Shown here: piece by piece, positions 24,130-33,704 of the stretch | How positions within the stretch are numbered: position 1 is the stretch's first letter | Layout of the letters: the number at the start of each line of letters is the position of its first letter | Assembly: GCF_000227465.1 (NCBI RefSeq) | Contig: NC_016047.1 | Span: forward strand, 2,584,857 to 2,648,856 | Direction: 5' to 3' | Length of the DNA: 64,000 nucleotides | From: Bacillus spizizenii TU-B-10 | Lineage (GTDB): Bacteria > Bacillota > Bacilli > Bacillales > Bacillaceae | Notes under the pieces: generated by a model | Seen by the model: the letters and a program-made list of their open reading frames with translations, nothing else | Databases searched by the model: none | What the model was told of the DNA's origin: nothing | Position numbers and translations under genes: made by a program

Positions 24130-24693
24130 TTATTGATTCACTTTTACCATGGAAGGGCGAATGACGCGATCCTTCAGCTTATAGCCTTTTTGCATTTCCT
24201 CAACAACAATGTTGGAGCCATAGTTTTCATCTTCAGCCTGCATAACGGCTTGATGCAGATTAGGATCAAATTCCTGCCCTACAGCTTCGATGGCTTCCAC
24301 GCCTTCTTTTTTCAAGGCTTCTACGAGCTGACGGTGGACCATTACCATTCCCTGGAGCAAACTTTTCGTCTGTTCATTGTCGGCTTCAACTTGAAGCGCT
24401 CTTTCAAAGCTGTCAAGAGCCGGCAGCAAATCAGCCACGATGTTTTGAGAACGGTATTTTTGGGACGCTTCCATCTCTAAACGGCTGCGTCGTTTATAGT
24501 TTTCAAAGTCTGCTTGAACACGCAAAAGTTTGTTTTCTTTTTCCTCAAGCAAACCTTGCAATTCGTTAATTTGATTTTGAAGAAGTTCGCTTTCATTTGT
24601 TTCTTCCTGCTGTTCTTCAGCGGCAGCTTGTTCTTCAATGACTTCTTGCTCTTCTGTTTCGTTTTGTTCAACGGTTTGTTTTTCTTCTGACAT
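24130..24693 (-). CDS. grpE: nucleotide exchange factor GrpE
   Basis: A 187-residue DnaK nucleotide-exchange factor. A Glu/Gln-rich disordered N-terminus and a long coiled coil (about 35-80) precede the C-terminal beta domain with [23 protein letters not shown]. The start is placed at the ATG at 24693 (MSEEKQ), preceded by GGGAGGTG; six upstream codons are excluded. Confidence 0.96.
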   Translation of the reverse strand: MSEEKQTVEQNETEEQEVIEEQAAAEEQQEETNESELLQNQINELQGLLEEKENKLLRVQADFENYKRRSRLEMEASQKYRSQNIVADLLPALDSFERALQVEADNEQTKSLLQGMVMVHRQLVEALKKEGVEAIEAVGQEFDPNLHQAVMQAEDENYGSNIVVEEMQKGYKLKDRVIRPSMVKVNQ

Positions 24694-24764
24694 TGTGTTC
24701 ACCTCCCTCAAAGTGTAAGGAGAAGGGCGGTTGCTGCCCTTCGATAAAATTTGCCAAAATTCCC

Positions 24765-25796
24765 TTATTCATCATACAAACTTGTTAATGCTTTTGACAA
24801 GTCCGAAGTCACATGCTGAAGCAGGCTGACAACCCTGGAATAATTCATGCGGGTTGGACCGATGATCGCAATTGAGCCGATCTGCTTCTGATCAACGGAA
24901 TAAGAAGCCGTAATCAGACTGCAGTTTTCCATCTCTTCATAGTCGTTTTCTTTCCCGATTTTAATCGAAATTCCCGTGTGTGGGGATTGAACGAGCTTTA
25001 AAACATCCTGTTCTTTTTCGATTAATGAGAGCAGTGACCGAACTCTGGTAATATCATGGAACTCCGGCTGGTTCAGCATATTGATTTTTCCGCCGAAAAA
25101 CAATTTTTCAACGTGATTTGTGGAATGAAAAGTTGAACGAAGCGCGTCAAGAATATTGTCATAGTTCTTAATGTGCTGTCTTAGGTACATGACGACTTCC
25201 TTAAATATGCGCTCATTCAGTTCATCCATTGGAACGCCGCTTAAACGGTCGTTCAATATATTTACCAGCTTTTCAATATCAGACAGATCCATTTTGGCTG
25301 GAAAATTAATCGTTTTGTTTTCCACATGCCCTGTATTGGTAACGAGAATTGCTACCGCCATATCAGGTTGAATCGGTATGATTTGAATCTGTTTAAGGTA
25401 ATTCTCACTCAGCTTCGGCCCGAGTACGATGGATGTGTAATTCGTCAGATCGGACAAAATTTGCGCTGATTTTTGAACTGTCTTCTCCAGCTCGAAAATT
25501 TTCTCTTTGAAGATCGAGTGGATTTGGTCCAGGTCGCTTTTTGTCAGTTTGACGGGTGAAAGCAAATGGTCAACATAGTACCGGTACCCTTTTTCCGACG
25601 GAACACGTCCTGAGGATGAATGGGTTTTTTCAATGAAGCCCAATTCTTCCAAGTCAGCCATCTCGTTTCTTATTGTTGCAGAGCTAAATGTGATTTCATC
25701 TTTTTTCGAAAGAGTTCTTGATCCTACCGGCTGTGCCGATTTAATAAAATCGTTGATTATGACCTGAAGGATCAGCAGCTGACGATTTGTTAACAT
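24765..25796 (-). CDS. hrcA: heat-inducible repressor HrcA
   Basis: A 343-residue repressor that binds CIRCE and is kept active by GroEL/ES. The N-terminal winged helix ([17 protein letters not shown] ... SSATIRNEM) is followed by a GAF-like domain. The ATG at 25796 (MLTNRQ) gives the normal length. It is the first gene of the class I heat-shock operon. Confidence 0.97.
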   Translation of the reverse strand: MLTNRQLLILQVIINDFIKSAQPVGSRTLSKKDEITFSSATIRNEMADLEELGFIEKTHSSSGRVPSEKGYRYYVDHLLSPVKLTKSDLDQIHSIFKEKIFELEKTVQKSAQILSDLTNYTSIVLGPKLSENYLKQIQIIPIQPDMAVAILVTNTGHVENKTINFPAKMDLSDIEKLVNILNDRLSGVPMDELNERIFKEVVMYLRQHIKNYDNILDALRSTFHSTNHVEKLFFGGKINMLNQPEFHDITRVRSLLSLIEKEQDVLKLVQSPHTGISIKIGKENDYEEMENCSLITASYSVDQKQIGSIAIIGPTRMNYSRVVSLLQHVTSDLSKALTSLYDE

Positions 25797-25810
25797 CATC
25801 ATCACCTCTG

Positions 25811-25837
25811 TTAGCACTCTCAATAAGCGAGTGCTAA
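25811..25837. promoter_or_regulatory. CIRCE operator of the hrcA-dnaK operon
   Basis: A perfect inverted repeat, TTAGCACTC (25811-25819), nine bases, GAGTGCTAA (25829-25837), lies 15 bp upstream of hrcA. This is the canonical HrcA binding site. A TTGACA element at 25871-25876 (minus strand) may be part of the associated promoter. Confidence 0.97.
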
Positions 25838-25876
25838 TTCTATAACAAAAGTATCAAACCACAAGAAAAATGTCAA

Positions 25877-27016
25877 TTATAACTCACCCAAAAAAGCGCC
25901 AAAAACTTCATTACCTAATAATTTCCCCTGATGAGTCAAACAAACGGCAGACTCCGAATTGTGAATCAGCCCTTTTTCAGTGAGGTCTTTTAATACGTTT
26001 GGAAAAAGTTCATCCAGTGAACGACCGTATTTTTCTGCAAATCGTTTTTTGCTGACACCGGCTGTTTTTCTCAACCCCAAAAACATTTCTTCTTCAATTT
26101 GTTCCTCTGTTGTCACGTCATGTGTATCTCTATACGGAAAGCCTTTTTCGGCTATCAGGTCAATGTAATGTTTGACAGGTCCTACGTTTACTGTCCGTGT
26201 GCCGCTGATATATCCGTGGGCCCCTGCTCCGAAGCCGAAATATTCCTCGTTGCTCCAATACGTCAGATTGTGTTTTGATTCCAAACCTGCCTTGGCAAAG
26301 TTGCTGATTTCATATTGATGAATGCCGTGAGCTTCCATACGTCTCATCACCATTTCATACATTTCGGCTTCCTGCTCCTGCGGCGGAAGATGAAGCCGCC
26401 CTTTTTGCATCAAATTATAAAATACCGTTTTCGGCTCTACAATGAGGGAGTATACGGAATAATGCTCGGCATCCAGCGATAAAGCAGTGTTTAAAGAATG
26501 ATCCAGATGCTTGAGGGTTTGTCCCGGGAGCCCGAACATTAAATCAAGACTGATATTGTCAAAACCGATTTCCCGCGCCCTTTCAAAAGAGGCAAATACA
26601 TCTTTTTGCTTGTGCACCCGGCCGATTTTTTCTAACAGATCGTCTTCGAACGTTTGGACACCAAAGCTGAGGCGATTTACGCCGGCTTCTTTTAATATGT
26701 TTAATTTCTCTGCGGACAAGTCGTCCGGATTCGCTTCAACCGCAAATTCCGATAATGCGCTTGAGGGCTTCAGCACTCGTATGATCATGTCCATCAACTT
26801 TTTGAGCTGTTCCTCAGAGAGAGAGGTCGGCGTGCCTCCTCCGATAAAGATCGTTTTGAGGTCAGGCTCCCCTGTTTTTGCTATTGTATTTATCATTTCC
26901 TGTTCGAGTGCGTTTAAATACTCGTCAACAGGCTGGCTTTGAATAAAATATTTATTGAAATCGCAGTAGTGGCAAATGTGCTCACAAAATGGGATATGGA
27001 TATAAGCTGATTTCAA
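25877..27016 (-). CDS. hemW: HemW, radical-SAM heme chaperone-like protein
   Basis: A 379-residue radical-SAM protein with the motif CEHICHYCDFNK near residues 11-22. This class was formerly named HemN but lacks features of true coproporphyrinogen dehydrogenase, and members act as heme chaperones. A TTG start at 27016 is chosen because AAGGTG lies 6 nt upstream. It follows lepA. Confidence 0.93.
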   Translation of the reverse strand: MKSAYIHIPFCEHICHYCDFNKYFIQSQPVDEYLNALEQEMINTIAKTGEPDLKTIFIGGGTPTSLSEEQLKKLMDMIIRVLKPSSALSEFAVEANPDDLSAEKLNILKEAGVNRLSFGVQTFEDDLLEKIGRVHKQKDVFASFERAREIGFDNISLDLMFGLPGQTLKHLDHSLNTALSLDAEHYSVYSLIVEPKTVFYNLMQKGRLHLPPQEQEAEMYEMVMRRMEAHGIHQYEISNFAKAGLESKHNLTYWSNEEYFGFGAGAHGYISGTRTVNVGPVKHYIDLIAEKGFPYRDTHDVTTEEQIEEEMFLGLRKTAGVSKKRFAEKYGRSLDELFPNVLKDLTEKGLIHNSESAVCLTHQGKLLGNEVFGAFLGEL

Positions 27017-27035
27017 CGAATTCACCTTCTTTACA

Positions 27036-27068
27036 GAAAGAAGCCGCAGTACAGGACTGCGGCGGCTT
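27036..27068 (-). terminator. terminator after lepA
   Basis: GCCGCAGT (27043-27050) pairs with ACTGCGGC (27056-27063), followed on the minus strand by a T-rich stretch, between lepA and hemW. Confidence 0.78.
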
Positions 27069-27071
27069 CTA

Positions 27072-28907
27072 TTATTTTTTCGGACTGTCGTCCATTTTCA
27101 GGACCGCCATAAATGCTTCTTGCGGCACTTCAACTGAGCCGACCTGCTTCATTCGGCGTTTTCCTTCTTTTTGTTTTTCAAGAAGCTTCCGTTTCCGCGA
27201 GATGTCTCCGCCGTAACATTTAGCCAATACGTTTTTACGCATCGCTTTAATGGTAGAGCGGGCCACGATTTTCTGGCCGATCGCCGCTTGAATCGGTACT
27301 TCAAAGTGCTGGCGCGGAATGAGCTCTTTCAGTTTTTCTACAATTACTTTTCCGCGTTCGTACGCGTAATCGCGATGCACAATAAATGAAAGGGCGTCGA
27401 TTTTTTCTCCGTTCAGCATAATGTCCATCTTGACAAGTTTAGACGGTTTGTAGCCGATCAGTTCGTAATCAAAGGACGCGTAGCCTTTTGTGCTTGATTT
27501 CAGCTGATCAAAAAACTCATAGACGATTTCCGCTAATGGCATGTCATAAACAATGCTGACGCGATTAGCGTCTAAATATTGCATGTCGATAAAATTGCCG
27601 CGTTTTCCTTGGCAAAGCTCCATCACTGCACCGACATAATCGTTCGGCACCATCATTGTCGCTTTTACATACGGCTCTTCTATCCGTTCAATCTTTTGAG
27701 GGTCAGGCATATTTGACGGATTATCAACCACCACTTTTTCTCCGTCTGTCATATACACATCATATATAACACTCGGTGCTGTGGTGATCAGGTCAATTTT
27801 AAACTCACGCTCAATCCGCTCCTGGATGATTTCCATGTGAAGCATACCTAAAAATCCGCAGCGGAAACCGAATCCGAGCGCTTGGGATGTCTCTGCTTCA
27901 TATTGAAGCGATGAGTCATTCAGCTCAAGCTTTTCAAGAGCTTCCCTTAAATCGTTGTATTTGGCCGTATCGATCGGATATAAACCGCAATACACCATCG
28001 GGTTCAGCTTGCGATATCCAGGCAATGCTTCGGCAGCCTGATCGGCCGCGCTTGTTATCGTGTCACCGACGCGTGTGTCACCGACATTTTTGATCGCGGC
28101 AGTTAAAAAGCCTACATCACCGACCGTCAGTTCATCTGTCGGAGTTGCTTTCGGCGTGAACACACCGACTTCTGTCACTTCAAACTCTTTGCCGGTTGCC
28201 ATCATTTTGATTTTTTGTCCCGGTTTTACCGTCCCTTCAACGACTCTGATATACGCCACGACACCGCGGTAAGCGTCATAAAGCGAGTCGAAGATCAGCG
28301 CTTTGAGCGGCGCCTCCGGATCTCCGGTCGGAGCGGGCACCTTTTCTACGATCTGTTCTAAAATCTCCTCAATCCCGATACCGGCTTTTGCTGAAGCAAG
28401 CACGGCTTCTGATGCGTCAAGGCCAATAACATCCTCTACCTCTTGGCGCACGCGTTCCGGCTCGGCGCTCGGCAGATCGATTTTATTGATGACCGGAAGT
28501 ATTTCAAGATCGTTGTCAAGCGCTAAGTAGACATTGGCGAGCGTCTGCGCTTCAATTCCCTGTGCTGCATCCACGACAAGAATCGCTCCTTCGCAGGCAG
28601 CAAGGCTTCGGGATACTTCGTACGTGAAGTCGACGTGTCCTGGCGTATCAATCAGATGAAAAATGTATTCCTCTCCGTCTTTTGCTTTGTATTTAAGCTG
28701 AACAGAGTTTAACTTAATCGTTATACCCCGTTCACGTTCAAGATCCATAGAATCGAGCAATTGTTCTTTCATTTCTCGTTGAGTGATTGCCGACGTTTTT
28801 TCTAAAATACGATCCGCTAAGGTCGATTTTCCGTGGTCAATATGGGCAATGATAGAGAAGTTCCGTATTCTCGACTGCCTCTCTAAACGCTTTTCTTTAT
28901 CTGTCAC
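27072..28907 (-). CDS. lepA: elongation factor 4 (LepA)
   Basis: A 611-residue translational GTPase related to EF-G. G1 is AHIDHGKST (about residues 21-29), G3 DTPGH and G4 NKID are present, and a LepA-specific C-terminal domain follows. It acts on ribosomes under stress and in initiation or assembly. Confidence 0.97.
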   Translation of the reverse strand: MTDKEKRLERQSRIRNFSIIAHIDHGKSTLADRILEKTSAITQREMKEQLLDSMDLERERGITIKLNSVQLKYKAKDGEEYIFHLIDTPGHVDFTYEVSRSLAACEGAILVVDAAQGIEAQTLANVYLALDNDLEILPVINKIDLPSAEPERVRQEVEDVIGLDASEAVLASAKAGIGIEEILEQIVEKVPAPTGDPEAPLKALIFDSLYDAYRGVVAYIRVVEGTVKPGQKIKMMATGKEFEVTEVGVFTPKATPTDELTVGDVGFLTAAIKNVGDTRVGDTITSAADQAAEALPGYRKLNPMVYCGLYPIDTAKYNDLREALEKLELNDSSLQYEAETSQALGFGFRCGFLGMLHMEIIQERIEREFKIDLITTAPSVIYDVYMTDGEKVVVDNPSNMPDPQKIERIEEPYVKATMMVPNDYVGAVMELCQGKRGNFIDMQYLDANRVSIVYDMPLAEIVYEFFDQLKSSTKGYASFDYELIGYKPSKLVKMDIMLNGEKIDALSFIVHRDYAYERGKVIVEKLKELIPRQHFEVPIQAAIGQKIVARSTIKAMRKNVLAKCYGGDISRKRKLLEKQKEGKRRMKQVGSVEVPQEAFMAVLKMDDSPKK

Positions 28908-28989
28908 AATCTATCACTCCTACTATTAAACGCAAAATACACTAGCTTAGATTATATCAATAGGATTGTAAAGATTCAATGTAAAACAA

Positions 28990-29034
28990 GAAAGAGAAAA
29001 GTTCCCTGCCATACCTGGGCTGCTTTTCTCTTTC
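28990..29034 (-). terminator. terminator after yqxA
   Basis: A 12-bp A/G-rich stem, GAAAGAGAAAAG (28990-29001) with CTTTTCTCTTTC (29023-29034), lies downstream of the gpr-spoIIP-yqxA genes. Confidence 0.78.
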
Positions 29035-29040
29035 ACACAC

Positions 29041-29388
29041 CTATTGATTCATATTCCGTATCCATTCATACATTGACTGGGCAGTGTTGGTTACGGTATC
29101 CGAAAGCGCTTTTCCGGCTTTAGAGAACACATTGAACGTTTCCACCTGTTCCAGTTCTTTTTGTTTTTCTTCTAAATCTTTCGCCGTGACTGTTTCTCCT
29201 AAGATCGAGGCTTCTTTTTCATTGTTTTTTCCGTCAGTGAGCGTAAACGCCCCCTTAAGTGAAGGGTCATGATAACCTTTCATACTGAGCATCCCGTTAT
29301 TCGCCTGCTGCATGCCGAACAGAACACCTAAAAACATGATTGTGACAAGCAGCAAGCATTTGCCAAAGTATGCAATCAAATCAACCAC
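29041..29388 (-). CDS. yqxA: YqxA, sporulation-operon membrane-anchored protein
   Basis: A 115-residue protein with one N-terminal transmembrane helix (LLLVTIMFLGVLFG) and a hydrophilic external part. It follows spoIIP by 7 bp, so it is probably co-expressed in sporulation. It shows no catalytic motif and its function is unknown. Confidence 0.88.
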   Translation of the reverse strand: MVDLIAYFGKCLLLVTIMFLGVLFGMQQANNGMLSMKGYHDPSLKGAFTLTDGKNNEKEASILGETVTAKDLEEKQKELEQVETFNVFSKAGKALSDTVTNTAQSMYEWIRNMNQ

Positions 29389-29395
29389 CTATTTC

Positions 29396-30601
29396 TTATT
29401 GTTTTTTCGTCTCGCCGCTCTCCGCGTTGACCTTTTCAGCATCCCAGTACAATTCGCTGAATACATCCGCGGCTGCGTCAGCCGCACGCTGCAGCTCTTC
29501 GAGATTATTATCCACTCCGCCAAATTCGAGCAAAAGCGCTCTGTCAGTTAAATCCTGGTTGTAAACACCATTATCACCTGGCGAGCCTTTTGAAAAGACA
29601 CCTGTGCTGAGTCCGGGGTATTTTTTCTCCATCAGCTTATGAAGCTCGCTCGCAATTTTATAGTTTTCTTCGAAGTTTTTGCTTTTTTTGCCGACGACAA
29701 AGGCTACCCGGGCATAGCTTTTCCCTTTAATCGTTGCCGTCGTATCTTTTTTGCGCCGTGAGTCTCTGTGGATGTCAATGATATATTGCAGATTTTTGTT
29801 TGAGGCGAGCGCATCTTTGACGACCGGTCTTGATTCATCATAGGATCTGGCATAGTTTAAGCCTTTTTTGTTCAGCTTTGCCTGTATATCGGTTTTGTTC
29901 ACTGTGGCTCCGATGCCTTGAGATTCAAGCGCTTTTCCGAACATATCTCCTACGAGCGTGACGTTGGCTTTAGAATGGCGCGCCATATCAGGATCGGTCT
30001 CGCCTTTTAATAGAGGAAGATATGATTCCGTATTGTGCGTGTGATAGATAAAGACAACCTTTTTATCACCAGTTGTTTGTTTCGGCGGATCTTTTTGCGC
30101 ATTGTCTGATTGTGTTTGCTGTTTTTCAATCTCTGCCAAATTCGCTTCTCTTTCTTCCTCCATTACCTTAGACGGCGGCGGGGATTCCGCCGGCATATTC
30201 GTATAGTCCGTGCCTTGTCCAGCTAACAGAATCTCAGTATCAAATTGCGCAAACCCCGGCAGCTCCCGGCCGAGAAAGCTCCGCGGATCTTCGAGGTTAA
30301 TACTTGTCGCCAGCTTCAAAGAAAGACGTGAAAGATGAAATGAGCTATCGGTTTGAGATAGATCAGAAGCGAAATAATGGTTTTCCATCCGCAGCAAGTG
30401 TGCAAACACGTCACCCGGCAATTCTTCAGCAATTCCGTAAAAAGAGTCAGACGACGGCCTGAGTTCCGGCCGGAGAGACGTCAGCACACCGGATAGAACA
30501 AAAATCACGATAAGGCTTACGATAAATAGAAAGATGGCTTTTACCGCTTTCCCGCCATTTACCGCAACAACAATTTGTCTGTTTCTGCGTTTATTTCTCA
30601 T
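29396..30601 (-). CDS. spoIIP: stage II sporulation protein P (peptidoglycan hydrolase)
   Basis: A 401-residue protein with a transmembrane segment at about residues 20-42 and an external amidase/endopeptidase domain. HTHNTESYLPLL near residue 182 carries the metal-binding region and LLLEFGGVDNN lies at the end. SpoIIP works with SpoIID and SpoIIM in the engulfment machine. It lies downstream of gpr. Confidence 0.95.
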   Translation of the reverse strand: MRNKRRNRQIVVAVNGGKAVKAIFLFIVSLIVIFVLSGVLTSLRPELRPSSDSFYGIAEELPGDVFAHLLRMENHYFASDLSQTDSSFHLSRLSLKLATSINLEDPRSFLGRELPGFAQFDTEILLAGQGTDYTNMPAESPPPSKVMEEEREANLAEIEKQQTQSDNAQKDPPKQTTGDKKVVFIYHTHNTESYLPLLKGETDPDMARHSKANVTLVGDMFGKALESQGIGATVNKTDIQAKLNKKGLNYARSYDESRPVVKDALASNKNLQYIIDIHRDSRRKKDTTATIKGKSYARVAFVVGKKSKNFEENYKIASELHKLMEKKYPGLSTGVFSKGSPGDNGVYNQDLTDRALLLEFGGVDNNLEELQRAADAAADVFSELYWDAEKVNAESGETKKQ

Positions 30602-30663
30602 TGAATCCCTCCAGCGCTTGTCTAGTAATTACTCTATGAACAAGCTAGAGGAAGTAGAACTGT

Positions 30664-31770
30664 TTAGTGATTGTAGGAGCCTTTGTTTTCTTGTGACACT
30701 TTTTCGTGAAGCGCTGTGTTTAACCCATTCGCCAGCACATTTGCCATATCGTCGATAAAAGAATCAACTTCCTTCGGCGTAACCATTAAGTTGTGGCCTA
30801 AAGGCGAAAGCACCTCGTGAATGAGCTGTCGTTTTTCATCTTCTTGAAGGGTTCCGACAATGCCGAGGAACGATTGACGCTGCTCTTGATCAGGAAGATC
30901 TTCTTCAGTGAGCACTTTCTTTTTCCCAAACGTCATGCCAGCCGGAACAAGCGATCTTGACGGCCTGTTATCCTTCATTTCTCTGCCAAAATGTTTTAAT
31001 ATGTAGTCCACCGTATCGCTGGCAATCGTCACGGCATCAACGACCGTCGGAACTCCGATTGCAATCACCGGTACGCCAAGCGTGTCTTTGCTTAAATCTT
31101 TTCGTTTATTCCCTACCCCTGATCCCGGGTGAATGCCTGTATCCGATATTTGAATGGTAGTGTTGACCCTTTCCACCGCCCGCGCCGCCAATGCATCAAT
31201 GGCAATGACAAAATCAGGCTTCGATTGCTCAATCACACCTTTAATAATGTCGCTTGTTTCGATTCCCGTAATCCCCATCACACCAGGTGCAAACGCACTG
31301 ACGGGCCTGTAGCCCTCCTGCACATTTTCCGGCTGAAGCTTAAACAAGTGCCTTGTGACCAATAGATTTTCTACAGCCATCGGTCCCAGCGCGTCAGGTG
31401 TTACGTTCCAATTGCCGAGCCCGACGATCAAACAGCTCGCATCTTTTGAGATATTAAGGCTTTCAAGAAAAGCCGAGAATTCCTCCGCAAAGACAGCAGA
31501 GACCTTTTCCTGCATTTCCGAATCATTCTCTCTGATTCCTTGTGCCTCAAGCGTTAAATAGCGCCCTTCTTTTTTTCCCGAGAGCTCCGCGCCTTCCTTT
31601 GTAATATCAACAGTGCGGATTTTAATGCCGCCACGATCGCGTTCTTTTTCAATAAAACCTTTAATTTCTTTTGTCGGCACAGCCTGCTGATTGGCCATCG
31701 CTTCCTTCGTTTCAACTGCTAAATCGGTACGTATCAAATACTGATTAACATCTAGCTCACTCTTTTTCAT
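30664..31770 (-). CDS. gpr: GPR spore germination protease
   Basis: A 368-residue aspartic-type protease that degrades small acid-soluble spore proteins during germination. The N-terminal propeptide (about 16 residues, ending YLIRTD) is visible and is removed on self-activation. Family blocks such as [14 protein letters not shown] and [12 protein letters not shown] are present. Confidence 0.96.
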   Translation of the reverse strand: MKKSELDVNQYLIRTDLAVETKEAMANQQAVPTKEIKGFIEKERDRGGIKIRTVDITKEGAELSGKKEGRYLTLEAQGIRENDSEMQEKVSAVFAEEFSAFLESLNISKDASCLIVGLGNWNVTPDALGPMAVENLLVTRHLFKLQPENVQEGYRPVSAFAPGVMGITGIETSDIIKGVIEQSKPDFVIAIDALAARAVERVNTTIQISDTGIHPGSGVGNKRKDLSKDTLGVPVIAIGVPTVVDAVTIASDTVDYILKHFGREMKDNRPSRSLVPAGMTFGKKKVLTEEDLPDQEQRQSFLGIVGTLQEDEKRQLIHEVLSPLGHNLMVTPKEVDSFIDDMANVLANGLNTALHEKVSQENKGSYNH

Positions 31771-31961
31771 CAGGGGACCTCCTTCATATTAAGTACCTAT
31801 ATTGTTGCCATTTGCTGAATGAATCATGCTAAAAAGAGACCCTTCAATGAAAAATACTTTACATTTATATTGCAATCTAAAGATGTGTTTGATAGAATAC
31901 AATTTGTTCTATTGTGAAGAAGATTTAACCTTAAGACACTGTGCTACAGGTTGTATCTTAG

Positions 31962-32240
<279 letters not shown>

Positions 32241-32242
32241 TA

Positions 32243-32277
32243 TAAAAACGATCCTCAATAATGGGGATCGTTTTTTT
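32243..32277. terminator. terminator after rpsT
   Basis: AAAACGATCC pairs with GGATCGTTTT, followed by T residues. It serves rpsT and could also serve convergent holA. Confidence 0.88.
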
Positions 32278-33298
32278 CATTTCTATTTAACAGCTGTAAA
32301 AGGAACAGTTCGAGCAGGAGCTGCTTGTCCTTTTTCCCTGTTTTCATCTCATAGTCCATGACGGCAAGCTGTTCAATAATTGACCGGAGCTCGGCTTCTG
32401 AAAAAAGCCTTGCTTGATCCATCGCCAGCTTTACCCGAAATGGATGAACTTTTAAGTTAGAAGCGATTTGCTTTTGTCCGTATCCTTGTTCCGCGAAGTA
32501 CTTTGTTTGCAGGATCAGCCGGAACTGGTTCGAAATAAGCGCCATGATTTTGATTGGTTCTTCATTTTGTTTGAGCAAATCATAAAAAATTTGCAGACTC
32601 TCCGTTCGTTTTCGGTTGACGATTTTATTAATCAGCTCAAAAATATTTTGTTCAAGGCTTCTCGCAACAAGCATTTTCACATCATCCAGCGTAATTTCTT
32701 CACGATCTCCAATAAACGTGCAGAGCTTTTGAATCTCCTGAAAAATCGATGACAGATGTCCATTCACAAGCAGAACCAAATGCTCCGCCGCTTCCGTGCC
32801 GATTGTTTTCTGCTCGGTTTTTGCAAGGTTGACAGTAAAATCTGTCGTCTCCTTTGCGTTTAATTCCTTCGCCTCCATCATAAATGCGTGCTTCTTTAGC
32901 GCTTTCGTCAGTTTTTTCCGCTCATCCAGCTTTTCATACGGGGCAAGCAGGACAAAGACCGTGTAAGGCGCAGGAGATTGTATATATGTTTCAAGCGCAC
33001 TGACGTTGTGCTCAATTTTTTCTTTTTTCTTTTCACCTGTTAAAAAGTATGGATTTTTCACAATAACAAGACGCCGCTCCCCCATAAACGGGAACGTTTC
33101 AGCATCTGCAATTGCTTGATCCAGCGGGTCCTCTTCCAGATCAAAAACGGATAGATTGAAATCCTTTGTCTCCTGATCAATGACCGTCTGTCTGATCCTG
33201 CTGACGGTTTCTTGCAACAGATACGTCTCTTTTCCGTATAAACAATAAACCGGATGAACATCTCCCTTTTTCAGGCTTTTCCACACATCAAATACCAT
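32255..33298 (-). CDS. holA: DNA polymerase III delta subunit
   Basis: A 347-residue clamp-loader subunit (B. subtilis yqeN). The N-terminus VYCLYGKETYLLQETV corresponds to the nucleotide-site-like region of domain I, degenerate as usual for delta. Length and the C-terminal collar-type helices fit the family. It is a single gene convergent with rpsT. Confidence 0.94.
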   Translation of the reverse strand: MVFDVWKSLKKGDVHPVYCLYGKETYLLQETVSRIRQTVIDQETKDFNLSVFDLEEDPLDQAIADAETFPFMGERRLVIVKNPYFLTGEKKKEKIEHNVSALETYIQSPAPYTVFVLLAPYEKLDERKKLTKALKKHAFMMEAKELNAKETTDFTVNLAKTEQKTIGTEAAEHLVLLVNGHLSSIFQEIQKLCTFIGDREEITLDDVKMLVARSLEQNIFELINKIVNRKRTESLQIFYDLLKQNEEPIKIMALISNQFRLILQTKYFAEQGYGQKQIASNLKVHPFRVKLAMDQARLFSEAELRSIIEQLAVMDYEMKTGKKDKQLLLELFLLQLLNRNEKNDPHY

Positions 33299-33527
33299 TG
33301 TTGTACGACTTCCTCTCTTTCATCATCCCCTTCTATCCTAAATTGAGTTTGCAAAATAGTAAAGAGGAAGCCTGACTGCTGCTTCCCCATTTATATTAAA
33401 CGCCTGTTCGCAAGCCCCCGGGACAGCTTGTAAAAAGGCGATAATCACCAGAACAGAAAACGTTACCTTAGCTTCTAGATTTTTCAAAACGATTCCATTA
33501 TACTTAAATCAGTCAGGAGGGATAAAG

Positions 33528-33662
33528 TTGAATGATTTTGAAAAAAACGTTCAAAGCAAACGAAATGATGCTGTAGATTCAGCTGTTGGTTTTGTTGTGT
33601 CCTTCGGATTTTTCGCCTTCTTGTTTGTTATGGCAACGGTTATTCACCTGGTTGGTTCATAA
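33528..33662 (+). CDS. yqzM: YqzM small membrane protein
   Basis: A 44-residue protein with a TTG start at 33528 and an AGGAGGG ribosome site. A charged N-terminus (NDFEKNVQSKRNDAVDS) precedes one transmembrane helix (VGFVVSFGFFAFLFVMATVI). It matches the B. subtilis YqzM family, of unknown function. It was found by translating the holA-comEC gap. Confidence 0.88.
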   Translation: MNDFEKNVQSKRNDAVDSAVGFVVSFGFFAFLFVMATVIHLVGS

Positions 33663-33677
33663 CAGCGACTGCCCGGG

Positions 33678-33704
33678 CTGCTGATTTCTCAGCAGTCTTT
33701 TTTT
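33678..33704. terminator. terminator after yqzM
   Basis: CTGCTGA (33678-33684) pairs with TCAGCAG (33689-33695), followed by seven T. It overlaps the end of convergent comEC. Confidence 0.82.

Noticed and set aside
26511..26942. 143-codon plus-strand ORF
   Set aside because: Antisense to hemW, Ser/Phe-rich, no supporting signals.
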